Shown here piece after piece: positions 11,414-22,160 of a DNA stretch of 64,000 bases. A model generated the notes under the pieces. The model was not told the origin of the DNA. It searched no databases and worked only from the letters and a program-made list of their open reading frames with translations. The stretch is from contig VUYV01000011.1 of the NCBI GenBank assembly GCA_008711295.1, positions 2,417,669 through 2,481,668 of the forward strand, in the 5' to 3' direction. A program made the position numbers and the translations under genes. Position 1 is the stretch's first letter. The number at the start of each line of letters is the position of its first letter. This DNA comes from Anarhynchus alexandrinus (Eukaryota; Chordata; Aves; Charadriiformes; Charadriidae).

Positions 11414-14400
11414 AGGATTGGTATACTCTGTAAGCATAAGCATAATAGTCATCTCCCTGGGAAAGTGCCAAACACAGGCTAATGCTCAAACAACAGCAGA
11501 TCCTTCCCTGGCTTCTGTGTAGCACTCAGAGGCTGTGGACAATACAAGTCTGTGGTCACACTGAGGACAACAGAGAAGCCGGAGAAGTTCATGCCCCGAC
11601 CCAGCCATTTACCATTTTGAAGGACAAACACAGAGGACCACCTCGCCAGCTAAATCAGCTGAGCCTCTGTCAGAGTGAAAACCTCAGGCACCAGAACACA
11701 GGTCTCAAAAATGGGCAGATGCATCAATTTACACATGTCTATGCCACAGCAGCAACCACAGTTGTTGAGGCGCCTTAATGCAGCAAGGGAGCAGTACATA
11801 CCAGTAACTGCCTCTTCGCTCCCATAGTGTTATAGGCAGGGATAATATATTAAAGCCCTATACCCAAAAAATGTCCCAAGGCCAGCAGATTTACCACTGC
11901 TTAACGATGACTTATAGGAAGTATCCCCAGTAGACTGGGAGAAATTAGTTTAAGGGTCCTGGATTGCGTGACCCTGGAAACTGAATAGGCCAAGCAAACC
12001 CCAGTAGGAAGAAAGCAGCTCTCCTGGGGTGCTGAAGGTAAATGATGGGTAACAAGCAGACAAAGGTTATTTGGGAAAGTGCTGTTTTGCAACAGCATCA
12101 TGTAGTCATTATTAAATGGATTTCCTACACATTGGCTTTTCCTACATGAGCTACTAGTAGGTGATGTCTGGAAAGCTGGCCATTATACACTAATAGCTTC
12201 CAAAAGTAGGACAGCCATTAAGTTCAGAAAGCCATGATGCCGGCCAACAAACTATTTACACTGTCCCAGAAACAAAACGTATTCCCAAGAAGCTGCCCCC
12301 CAGCAAAACCAAAGATCTCGCAGTATGTGACCAAAACAGAGACAGCGACATGCTGTCATGTAATCAAAAACAGCAGCCTCTGATGAAGCCACATGCTGTC
12401 ACTGCTTTTAAATTACAAATAAAGCCTAACCATGCTGCAGTAGAGGCAGAAATCGGTGTAAACCTCTAGCTTCCATCACAGGGGATATCAGGTTAGACAA
12501 CCCTGAAGAACGTCTCTACCTTTGAAATCTGTAGAGACAGGCTAGTTGAAACATTTCATCTCCAAACACATCTTCCTTTTCCTCTCAACAGGCTGTGAAG
12601 ATGATGAAGGGCATTTTGGGATTCCCAACTAATACCAGGATCTTGGGCTAATTGAACTGTAGGGTGGGATTCCAAGGTCCTTTACCCAAGATACAGCTAC
12701 TGGAGGTTTCACAGGGTTTCTCTCAACTTGCTCATTACTTTGCCATCATTCTTGAAGGGTTATATTCTATTGACGAAAACAGACAGACACGTGAGAGAAA
12801 ATACACTCTTTTTCAGATCTGTCTTTCAATCATCATTCAGACAGAAGAACTAGGCAGAAAAAGAAACAGGCACACGCTTACCCATATTTTCTTTAGAATT
12901 GCACGGAGATTGGCACAGCTTTTATGTGGGGGAGGAACAGAAAGAGGACAGGCCAGGTCATTACATTTGGGACACAGCAGCATTGTCTAAAGGGATACAG
13001 CAGAGAAACCCCACAGCTGGCTAGTCCACACACATGCACAGCACTTTGCAGAGACACAAGCTCATGTACCAAAAGCACTCTGTCCACAGCCAGTGAGGGG
13101 TGTATTTGTGCTAAAAAAAAAAAAATCTTTTCTATACCACTCCGCTATGACCTCTCTACAGCAGCATCAACATAGCTGGGCAGCTCCCAGCTCCTTCCAG
13201 AGCTAGGTCTCTGCACAGGACATGCACACCCAGAAATACAGAATCAGACTTCATAGAAACCCGGAGAACTTCATGAAGAAAGAAGGAAGAATGATCAAAA
13301 CTCTACCAGTTAAATAGCAGGAACCCACAGCTATACTGCAATCCTACTTCTGCATAGCAAACAAGGCGCTCTAATATCCAGTCTCTTTAATGTCGTTAAT
13401 TTCTGCTCCCATAGCTGCTCCTCGTCCATGGAACAAAGCCTGATCTACTTACAGATTTATACTTACATAACAATGCTGAAGCGGAGGTGAGTTTTATTGG
13501 TGTATTTATTATTAACCAAGTGGACTAGAACAACCTCCACAATGAATGCAGTTTACCAGGATGAGGATGCATCAGCAGAACCGAATCCAGGTAGGCAGCA
13601 GAGGCTGGCAGAGAGGAGGAGGGATGTAGTGAGTCGCCCGCAGCATTTGTCTGAGCCAAGTTGCTGCTAGACTTCTACATCAGCTTATTGTTTTTCCTTT
13701 GCCTAATCCCTCGGGTTAACCAAGAGCAAAAAGGCTACAGAGGGGATGAAGCAACCCCTTCTGGCACTTGCAGAAGTCATAGTTAACATCACACTCCGAG
13801 CAGATCGCCAGGAACAGAAAACAAGGCAGGGAGTCCTGGTCCTCCCCCAGCCTGCTGGCTAAGCCCTAGCTCTGTTCACCACATCTGTGGCAGGCTCACA
13901 TATCTCTTTTCTGGGACCAGCGCCCACTGGGGAACACTGGTTGGATGAAAGCAAACAAGGTTTCTAACACAAGCAACACGAAGTCTGGGTAAGGAATTAC
14001 TGGGATACCAGAGAGGGACACTGTCACATCCAGGAGGATACTCCAGCTGACACTTCTGCTAGACACAGCCTAAGGTTCAAACAGACTTTTCAGCCTCCTC
14101 TTGCCCTGCTACATGAGATTACACCATTGTGGCTGTGTACTGCCAGGAGAGACCCTAATTCCATACATTACCAGAGGAGGACATCACCCCCTAGGGCTCT
14201 TTTGAGCACAAGGCCCTGCTATGTGGGACACTCCAATTGCTTTTCACTTCAGCCCCACACAGAACCTATAAATCAGGGATAACAGACTGAGGCAGACAGT
14301 ATTGCAGAGGAGTAAAGAAGCTTCTGCACCGCAAACTTTTCAGATCCAAACCTAAACCCTTAATCTGGAAGATGAGAGGTAGTAGAGAAGGAGTCACCTG

Positions 14401-14500
14401 GGCAAGTCAGAGGATAGAGGCAAAGGTTCCATATGAATCCTCATTGGGAAACAACACTCAAACACATCCCCCTATGTTTACCCCCCTTATCAAGCAGCAA
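11414..14500. other. Non-coding stretch, nothing recognised
   Basis: Ordinary non-coding sequence with a 13-base A-run near 13112. Candidate splice-like words occur, for example CCAG|GTAGGC near 13590, but none bounds a convincing reading frame. Confidence 0.55.
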
Positions 14501-14725
14501 CATTTTGATTGTCTCATTTTAAAGTTGAACTTTTTAAACAAATTATAACAAAGCTTATGTGAGGTTAATCACTCCCAGTTTCCTCTGGCATTCATTGTAA
14601 TAGCACTAATTACAATAAACACATTTAAAATTAATGTGCATGTCATATGCATATATCAATTGCATTCTAATTTACCATTGATTAACATCCACAGGCTGAA
14701 CGTGCTTTCAATAATAAAAAGCTCT
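14500..14725. promoter_or_regulatory. Candidate distal enhancer (AT-rich, homeodomain-type motifs)
   Basis: An AT-rich block dense in homeodomain- and POU-like words: TAATTA at 14607-14612, the palindrome ATATGCATAT at 14645-14654, and several TTAAT and ATTAA words. Its composition contrasts with C-rich flanks. Vertebrate conserved non-coding elements often look like this, but conservation cannot be judged from one sequence, so the call is tentative. Confidence 0.3.
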
Positions 14726-15989
14726 GACATAGCTTAGCCCACCTCTGCCTGCCAGACTGCTCCCACAGCCAGGCGGGAGGCCGTGACGGATGAGACCGAT
14801 GGAGGGGAAAACATGTGAGCCACCAGCAGCGAGTTAAAGATCCAGGCAAGCTCTGAGCCTACAACACATGGTAAGGATGAGCCTTCTGTCTACGCTGTCA
14901 TCTCCAGTGCCTGTCACTTTGGAAATGGGCTCGCTCTCACATTTCCAGAGCACTGCACTGCTACAATATTTCAGATTTCCTTGCGAGCAGGCAGGATTTC
15001 ATTTTCACTAACACAGTTGGTTTTTGCAAATAGCCATTATTACCCACCTCCCTCTTTCACAAGACAATTCTCTCCAAGCATCCATCAGCACGGCTCTGCC
15101 AGACAGGCCCGTGGTGAGGCACAACCCCAGCAAGACTGGCAGGAACCTTCAGCGGGGCCAGAGGCCAACCTACATTTTTGCCAATACCAGTCGCAGACAA
15201 AATCAAGCATATTGACTAAAGACTGTTTAAGCTGCGCCGCTATAATTGCTAAGGTACAAGCGACCTGTCCCACAGTCAGTTTATGCATCAGTTGAACGGA
15301 TCACGAATGAGTAAAGGGGCACTGAGAGAAAAGCTTGAACAAGTCCTGCAGCTCTGACGCGCTGCCTTCCCTGAGCTCTTTGTTCTGCCCCTCTACCAGA
15401 GGGCACACTCATTACAGCAAAAATAAAGAGTGCTCCTGAGCCACACAAAGCTACCTACAGATTGAAATAATTTTAAAGTTCATATGTCAAGATGTGAAAC
15501 ACAACAAATGCTAGATTTGCAGATGACAGCATACACGCCACATCCCTTTCAGAGCACATTACTAGCCCAACCTGAATGAGGAGCAGCTGAGAAGACAACA
15601 CACTTCCACTTCTGCCCTCTCTGCTACAGGCATAACCCCACACTGAAGGACGAGACAGAAGTTACTGGCTTCAGCTAACACTGGTGCTTGTCTCTCCAGA
15701 GTTCAGCACACACAAAAAGGATGCACATCATTCAGCACTGAAGACTCAGATGAGAGGTAGCAAGCAGATACAGCAGTGTAACTTGATGGCAACCCATCCC
15801 ATGCACGTGCCTACGGTCATATCTGCTCAGACAGCAAAAGGGGGAGGTTGAATAAGCTATTGCCAAAGAATGGTTTTTACCAAATCTTGATGTAGCCATC
15901 CGAAAACTTACCACAGCAGACTGCTAAAAATTTAGTCCAGTAGTAGTATCCTGTCTCCCCAGACAACCTCCAGATCTGGCCCTGATCTT
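14726..15989. other. Non-coding stretch, nothing firm
   Basis: No gene or known repeat. The 15180-15300 part keeps several CpG dinucleotides in otherwise AT-leaning sequence, and could be a small regulatory element, but nothing more specific is visible. Confidence 0.5.
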
Positions 15990-16570
15990 GCTTCAGCATC
16001 TTTTGATGTAATCTTTCTTAAAATACTTTCAATGAGCACATTTCTGTCTATAAGTTCACAGAAAGAGCAAATTTATACGAATATTAGAGCACAGTTATGT
16101 ACAGATTGATCTGAACTCTTCTCAAGGACCCTGAACCCAACATTTGGACTTGTCCAATCAGACACCAAACCAATGCCAAATGACCAATGAAGCTAATTCA
16201 AATTAACCGGCACATCAAATGCTTGTATGAAGGAGTTCATGACTCAGCCATGGACAAAGAATGAGTCATAGGAGATAATTCTGAAGAAAGAATAAACCTG
16301 AGAAAAATCCCAAATTGCCAATGAACAATATGCAAGTAGAAAAACATGTTCAATTTACAAAATAAGTTAATTGCTATGAATTAGTCAGATGGCTCTAGCC
16401 ACATCAACACAATAGATATATTGTGGGCTGCTATTGCAGACTATGTGTCACAGCTGAGCAATTTGAATCTCTATTAAAGGTGTCTCTGACTTTAACGAGA
16501 GTTACTGCAATGTATATCAACAACACACTCTGGAGATACACACCAGAAGAAAATCTAGTGCCACAAAAAT
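15990..16570. promoter_or_regulatory. Candidate enhancer / conserved non-coding element
   Basis: A motif-dense non-coding block. Three CCAAT words lie within 36 bases (16153, 16170, 16184). An AP-1/MARE-like TGACTCAGC at 16240 and a second AP-1 word TGAGTCA at 16262 are 22 bases apart, with a SOX-like ACAAAG between them. AT-rich homeodomain-type words follow in the 16350-16400 part. I see no coding frame or repeat. It is my best guess for a regulatory element in the left half, based on motif content alone. Confidence 0.35.
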
Positions 16571-18747
16571 AAAGCTGCCTTAGCTTCTTCAACGGAGGAC
16601 GCTTCCCCGAGCACCCTTAGCTCACAGACCCACTGCAGGCCTATCGGGGAGACCACACACTTATCCATATCCCTTCCCAGGGCTCCAGACCAGCAGAAAA
16701 ACAGTACTGCTGATTCCTATCACTGTCCACAAACTCATCGTTAATTAAAGAAAGGAGGCAGGAAAGACCAAGGCCTTGGCCAGCTCAGAGAACACAGCCA
16801 CTTTGTCCCTGCAGCTGCTGAAATACCCCATAACCCCAGTCCCTTCCTAATAATCAGGAGATATCGCCCACAACTCCTTTCCACTGGGGAAAAAAATAAA
16901 TAAATAAATATATATATAAAACTCAGTTCTTCTCCTGGTTTTTTTTTTTTAAGAAAATCCTTTGTTCATATGCACTGCTCAGCCACCAAGTCACACCACC
17001 AGTTCTTTTTCTTGAACCCACACCCCTCCGTTTGCCCCACCACGGGCGAGTACCCAGGTAGTCCCAGCAGCACAAACAAAGGCAGAGGCTCATGCAGTCC
17101 TGTCATATCAAAACCTGTAACCTCCTGCCTACCTGAAACCAAAAACTCCCCAAACGCTGGAGTCCCTCAGAGCAAGGAGCAATATTTCTGAAGATTCAAA
17201 CACAACATATTGGTCCAACAAAGAGAGGCATCTTCTAACTCATTTGGTACACAGTTGCTATTTCTCTTTTCCCGCTTCTATGCCACACAATAAAACCTAG
17301 CACTGACAGATGCACGACTTCTCTTACAGCACTAACTTTTTGGGGATGCATAAGGGCACAATTCCACCTTCCAATCTCTCTGGCTGCAAATCCCACTTAA
17401 GAGGTTCCCACGGTGTTCACTCCCGCCCTCTCTCTCTACAGTGATTTACCATCCCCACAGACATTCCTGGGACTAAGTGCAGATTTAGGTCCCGCTCACC
17501 CTCCCCTCCCTTAAAGTTTTTCTTTTGATCCCATTGTCAGCAATTAATGACAAGTACAGTCCTGCAAACAGTGTCATCAACACAAGTGAGAGGAACAACA
17601 CGAAGAGACGGGGATTTCAGAAAGGGCAGTAATCTCCTAAACCAGCTTTGCCGCTCAAAGCATTATAACTTCATACCCCCAATTCCATGTTTCTGAGCCC
17701 TTTTATTTCTAATCCTCCTCAACCCAAGTCTTCTTGAAAACAAGCCCAAATAATGCAATAGATTATTACAGCAGGTTTTCTTTACACAGCTGAATAAAAT
17801 TTAGCCTAACTTCCAAATGTGCCTTTACTACCTTTATTTTCCTGCACGGTTTTTGCCAACCTGTGGGGATGGGGATGGATCTGTGTGTAGAATTGTACAG
17901 CTTTTTTCTTTATTTTGTAGTCATGTTTAGTGCTACACAGCTCATTAACAACAGACTGACCACAGCCAAAGCACACTGTTCTAATCAATTAACTTAAAGC
18001 CACCAGTCACTGACCCCAGTTCTGCCAAGCATGTTATCTGTCTCAGGATAAAGCACGTAGGTTTTATGACTACCTGCAGTCACCTCAGAGCCAGGGGAAC
18101 ATCTCCCTTCAGGATGAAAGTAAAATAAAGCCTCTCCAGTAATCCCTCTCTGCATGCCAGCACTGGCACCCATCTCCTATGAGACCCACCTAGTATTGGA
18201 CCCCATATGTATAACCAGCCCTTAAATCCCAAATGAGTAACAAAGCTGCCTGTTGAAGGCTCCCATGATTCACTGGCAAGAAATGTAGTCAGCATTCAAT
18301 ATCCTACATCTGCTAACAGACCAACTAATGCATAATGCCAAATGGATCAGTGTTCACAGCACTGCTTGAAAGGCAAAACATGTAATCAGTCTGGAAAGGA
18401 CTTTATAGTTACCAACATACAGCACGGAAGAGTGTTTATACCTTTTTTTGGACCAGATGCTCAAACTCTCCCACCTGAGAGCCATACAGCTCTAGTAGGA
18501 CTAGGATTCAGTTCTGAGTCCAGCTAAAATAATAGTAGTCCTATAACCTTCCTGCCCAAGCAAGGTCTGGAAGCAGATCCTGATGAGGCTGGAAAAGCTG
18601 AAAAATACCTGAAAAGCCACAGAAAACTAAAGGAAACTCACCACCCCCATTCACACGCGCTAAAAAAAAAAAAAGTAGAAGCAGATCCACAACCACCAAG
18701 CGCTCATCTATGCACAGAGCAACACCTATTGAAATCAAAAGAGCAAA
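16571..18747. other. Non-coding stretch, nothing recognised
   Basis: Contains the low-complexity tract at 16890-16920 and otherwise plain non-coding sequence. No open frame of note and no recognisable repeat. Confidence 0.55.
16890..16920 (+). repeat. (AAAT)n/(AT)n low-complexity tract
   Basis: An A-run passes into three AAAT units and then a short AT run. Confidence 0.8.
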
Positions 18748-18860
18748 TCTGCACTTAACCAGCTCTGAGCCAGGCTGCAAGTGAAGCATAGTGACTGAAT
18801 TGTTACCCTTAAATTTGCAAGCTCTCTACTAGTTTTCCTTACAGTCTGGGTTGGGTCATG
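18748..18860. repeat. Flank duplicated across a contig join, left copy
   Basis: This sequence recurs at 19108-19215, immediately after the N at 19107, with an offset of 360 over the first 100 bases, a few substitutions and a small indel near the end. The left copy runs into a CR1 insertion, while the right copy continues into unique sequence as if no element were present. Confidence 0.85.
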
Positions 18861-19106
18861 CTTACAAACACTTAAAGGGAAAGTGCCAGGGGGATGGGAA
18901 CAGTCTTTTTTCAGTGGTGCCTGGTGATAGGACAAGAGGGAACGGGTACAAACTTGAACATAGGAAGTTCCATCTTAACATGAGGAGGAACTTCTTTACT
19001 TTGAGGGTGGCAGAGCACTGGAACAGACTGCCCAGAGAGGTGATGGAGTCTCCCACTCTGGAGACATTCAAAACCCACCTGGACGTTGTCCTGTGCAACT
19101 TTCTGT
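18859..19106 (+). mobile_element. CR1 LINE fragment, sense, cut off at its 3' end
   Basis: The plus-strand frame encodes the CR1 ORF C-terminus, with recognisable words [26 protein letters not shown] and FKTHLDVVL. The frame is open from near the truncated 5' edge to the N. The element stops at 19107 before the ORF stop, the 3' UTR and the octamer tail, all of which should follow in CR1; the missing part therefore lies in the unresolved join. The conserved frame suggests a fairly young copy. Confidence 0.93.
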
Positions 19107-19107
19107 N
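19107..19107. other. Single-N contig join inside CR1
   Basis: The N falls inside the CR1 near the end of its ORF and is followed directly by a second copy of the insertion-site flank. It replaces at least the CR1 3' UTR and tail. Confidence 0.85.
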
Positions 19108-19215
19108 TCTGCACTTAACCAGCTCTGAGCCAGGCTGCAAGTGAAGCATAGTGACTGAATTGTTACCCTTAAATTTGCAAGCTCTCTACTGGTTTTCATT
19201 ACAGTCTGGGGTCAT
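19108..19215. repeat. Flank duplicated across a contig join, right copy (empty site)
   Basis: This is a second copy of 18748-18860. At the point where the left copy enters CR1 (after GTCATG), this copy continues with ACAGGCAGG and unique sequence, which is what an allele without the CR1 would look like. Confidence 0.85.
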
Positions 19216-20707
19216 GACAGGCAGGCTGGGTAACACAAAAACTACCTGTGGTGGCCAGAACTTTAAATAATGACCTTCAAACGACTTGTAAACAGTTTTC
19301 AGGAGTACTCAAAGCTTCAAATAAACACATATCACAATGCAGCAGCACCATTTTGGCCTGAAGGACCCCAATCCTCCCAGCCACTGATGAGACCTAGATG
19401 AACGGAACCCGCAGGAAATATTTCCTTTTCCTCTTTTTATTTTTTTTTTCCCCCTCCATTCCCATCAGCTCTTGGCTACCTACGACTAAAAGAGTGCCAC
19501 CTTTTGAGACAAAGAGTACCCCAAATCAGTGGGGAACACCAGGGCAATCTCATCCAGAGATGCTTCAGTTGAAAAAGCATTAGTGGAAGATCTATAAAGG
19601 CAGACAGGGAGGATAAGCTTTGAAATATAAGTACAACACAACTAAACAGCACAAACGGCTGGTCAGTGCAGAAATAAACCAAAGGCTTGGTTATGCAGAC
19701 ACTTTGATGCAGCACAAACCCAAGATGCCGCCAGAAACAGCAGTCGTATGTCCCTTGACCACCCCCCAGCTATTCACTCCCACTGAAGACCTTGTGACAG
19801 TCCTGATAAGATGGGTGATAAATTCAAGGGGAGGAAGAGATAGCTAAAAACTACACAGAGTAGTTTTTGAGTTTGAGTTTTGGGGGTTTTGAGTCTCCCA
19901 CCTGATGGATCAGCTCCCTGGCCCAGCTGACGCTGCACCAACGGTGGTGCTAGCCCAGGGGAGGACACGGGAACAGGCTGCTGCAGAGCCAAACACAAGT
20001 CTGCTGGCAGCAGATAGATCGTGTCAGATGGAAACACAGTGTGGCCACAATCTTTAACTTTCCCATTTAAGAAAAGTTCCTGTCATGGAGCCTTCTACTG
20101 AATTGTTCATAACATTCCTGAATGCACTATTCTGCAAGATGGAAAATGCTGTTACTGTCACATTACCACCATGTAACCAACAGGACTAAAATCCAGTCCA
20201 TGCTAAAAAACTCCCAGATAAACACGGGATTCAAATAACCTGTGTTTTGTTGAAGCATAGTAAATACGTGGCTTGGAGCCACTGCCAAATATAATGGACT
20301 GACAATGGAACAGCACTTTTCATTCTGCTTTTAGGTCCTTCGCTGTAATGCTTTATGAATATATTTTCCCAAACCTAAGATGTTTTGTGTGAGGGATTTC
20401 TAAAAGGGATACAACATGTAATGTACTGCCGGACAAGCTGCTGGAAGGACTAAGGTTAGAGAAAGCTCAAGCGATCAATAAACGTGAGGAGTTATAAAGC
20501 ACAGAAAGCACTTAGAAACACTTCAGTACCTAAATATTAGAGCTTGTCAATAATTTTCCTTCCAAACATCTTTCTAATAGCATATCCCTTTGACCAAAAG
20601 CAAACATTTCTCTGCCCTTTTGATCTAAACATTTTGTCCTTCTTCCAGCCATGAAAAACTAAAGTTGTTCCCCTCAACTGAAAAGAACACTTTTGTTAAA
20701 TATTATT
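19216..20707. other. Non-coding stretch, nothing recognised
   Basis: No exon or known repeat seen. A T-run lies near 19437-19450. Confidence 0.55.
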
Positions 20708-20750
20708 TAAAAAAAAAAACAAACAAACAACCCACACTAAAAACCCCACA
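20708..20750 (+). repeat. A-rich tract with CAAA and CCCACA words
   Basis: An A-run followed by CAAACAAACAA and CCCACAC. It is one of several similar tracts in the same orientation. Confidence 0.8.
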
Positions 20751-20959
20751 GCATTTCAAACAAGCTTTCACTTCCTCACACTTTCTTCCCCAAAATAACT
20801 GAAGTAGAACTGGTCAAAGTAGTTAAGAAAAAGAAGGAAGAAGAAGCAGAAAATAACTCAAATCCACAATGGGAATAATGAACGGTTGGTGAAACGAGTG
20901 TATATTTACCAATCCGGACTTTTAAAGTTCCTCCTGCCCTGCAGAAGAGTAGCTTCTTT

Positions 20960-21030
20960 TTAATAATAATAATTAAAAAAACCCAAAAACACAATAACAA
21001 ACAAACAAAAAAAACCCACAAAACCAAAGA
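20960..21030 (+). repeat. A-rich tract with CAAA and ACCCAC words
   Basis: TAATAATAAT leads into A-runs, CAAACAAAC and AAAACCCAC. Confidence 0.8.
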
Positions 21031-22126
21031 AGTCAAAGGAATTCACCCCTTTGCTGGCTCAAAATTCAACTGAAGGACAACACAAACAGTAAAAATCTGT
21101 AACCTCAAAGAGTAAGGAGGATTGCAAACCATAAAGCTTCCCATAGGGGTCTTGGTGTATCTTGGAATGATACATCTTAAAAATCAGAAGTCCCAAGATC
21201 ATACGTGGCTGATGTCTAATCACCAAAACATACAGCTTCCCAGAGCAGCAAGGTGGCAAAATCCATTTGCATTCTTCTTTTTCTTTCCAAAAGGGGAAGC
21301 CGAGTAGGAGGTGGAAAGACCTACTCCTGAGTGCCTGACAGGACAACAGCAAGATGCAAGAGAAACAAATGCTCACAAACCTTCACAGACTAGCTTAGGT
21401 CCCTGGCTGCTCCCATTCCAGGTGCAGTGCATGCAGCATCATACAGTGCTACCTGTGCTGATGGGAGCATCCGTTCCCTCAAAGCTTTGGATACCAGGGC
21501 AAGAGTCAGAGCCTGCAAGACCTTACACATTTCCTGGGAGAAACAACCTTCTCATCTGGCAGGAAACAAATCACTTTTCCTCATATCTTACCATCTTCGT
21601 AAGGCTTGTGGTGTGCAATTGGGAGCGTGCATGAAGGGCTGTGGAAGAATGGGACAGGGCAGGGAATCATCATCTTCTCTAACAGGCACTCATCAAGAAC
21701 ACCAAGTAAACTGTGCTTGCAGCGATCTCATTTTCTGCCATTACTCCATCAGACAGGAAAGATTTAGCCTCACAGCCCTATCTCCACTCTAAAGAATGTA
21801 ACTGGGTAAATGAAAAGCCAGGTAATGAAGGACCATCAATTCTAGCCTCCAGCCAGCACATGCCCAGTAACACGGTCCCTAGCACCAGCTGCTTCAGGGA
21901 CCCAGAGTCGGAATCCAGTTCTTCCTTTTAATCTCTCTCCCTTAACCACCACCAAAGAAGAGAGTCAATAAAGCACAGGGTACAGGATTAGGTGACAGTC
22001 AATGGATGCCCAGATCGACCCTTTCACTTGGGCTTTGGTGTCTGAACCCATCACTCCAAGCAGAGGGGTATGGATTCCAAGGACTGCATCTATGTGTGTG
22101 CATGCACATGTGTCTTGTACCTTGTT
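21031..22126. other. Non-coding stretch, nothing recognised
   Basis: Short overlapping open frames of up to about 120 residues (21427-21792) on both strands, without domain character. A TG/CA-rich patch near 22090-22110 contains the short palindrome TGTGCATGCACA. Confidence 0.5.
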
Positions 22127-22160
22127 TAAAACAAACAAACCAACCAACCCAAAACAAACT
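22127..22160 (+). repeat. (CAAA)n/(CCAA)n low-complexity tract
   Basis: Short CAAA and CCAA tetramers in the same orientation as the other A-rich tracts. Confidence 0.75.

Noticed and set aside
18748..19215. A 108-base target-site duplication made by CR1
   Set aside because: Far too long for target-primed insertion, and an N lies between; a join of two alleles is simpler.
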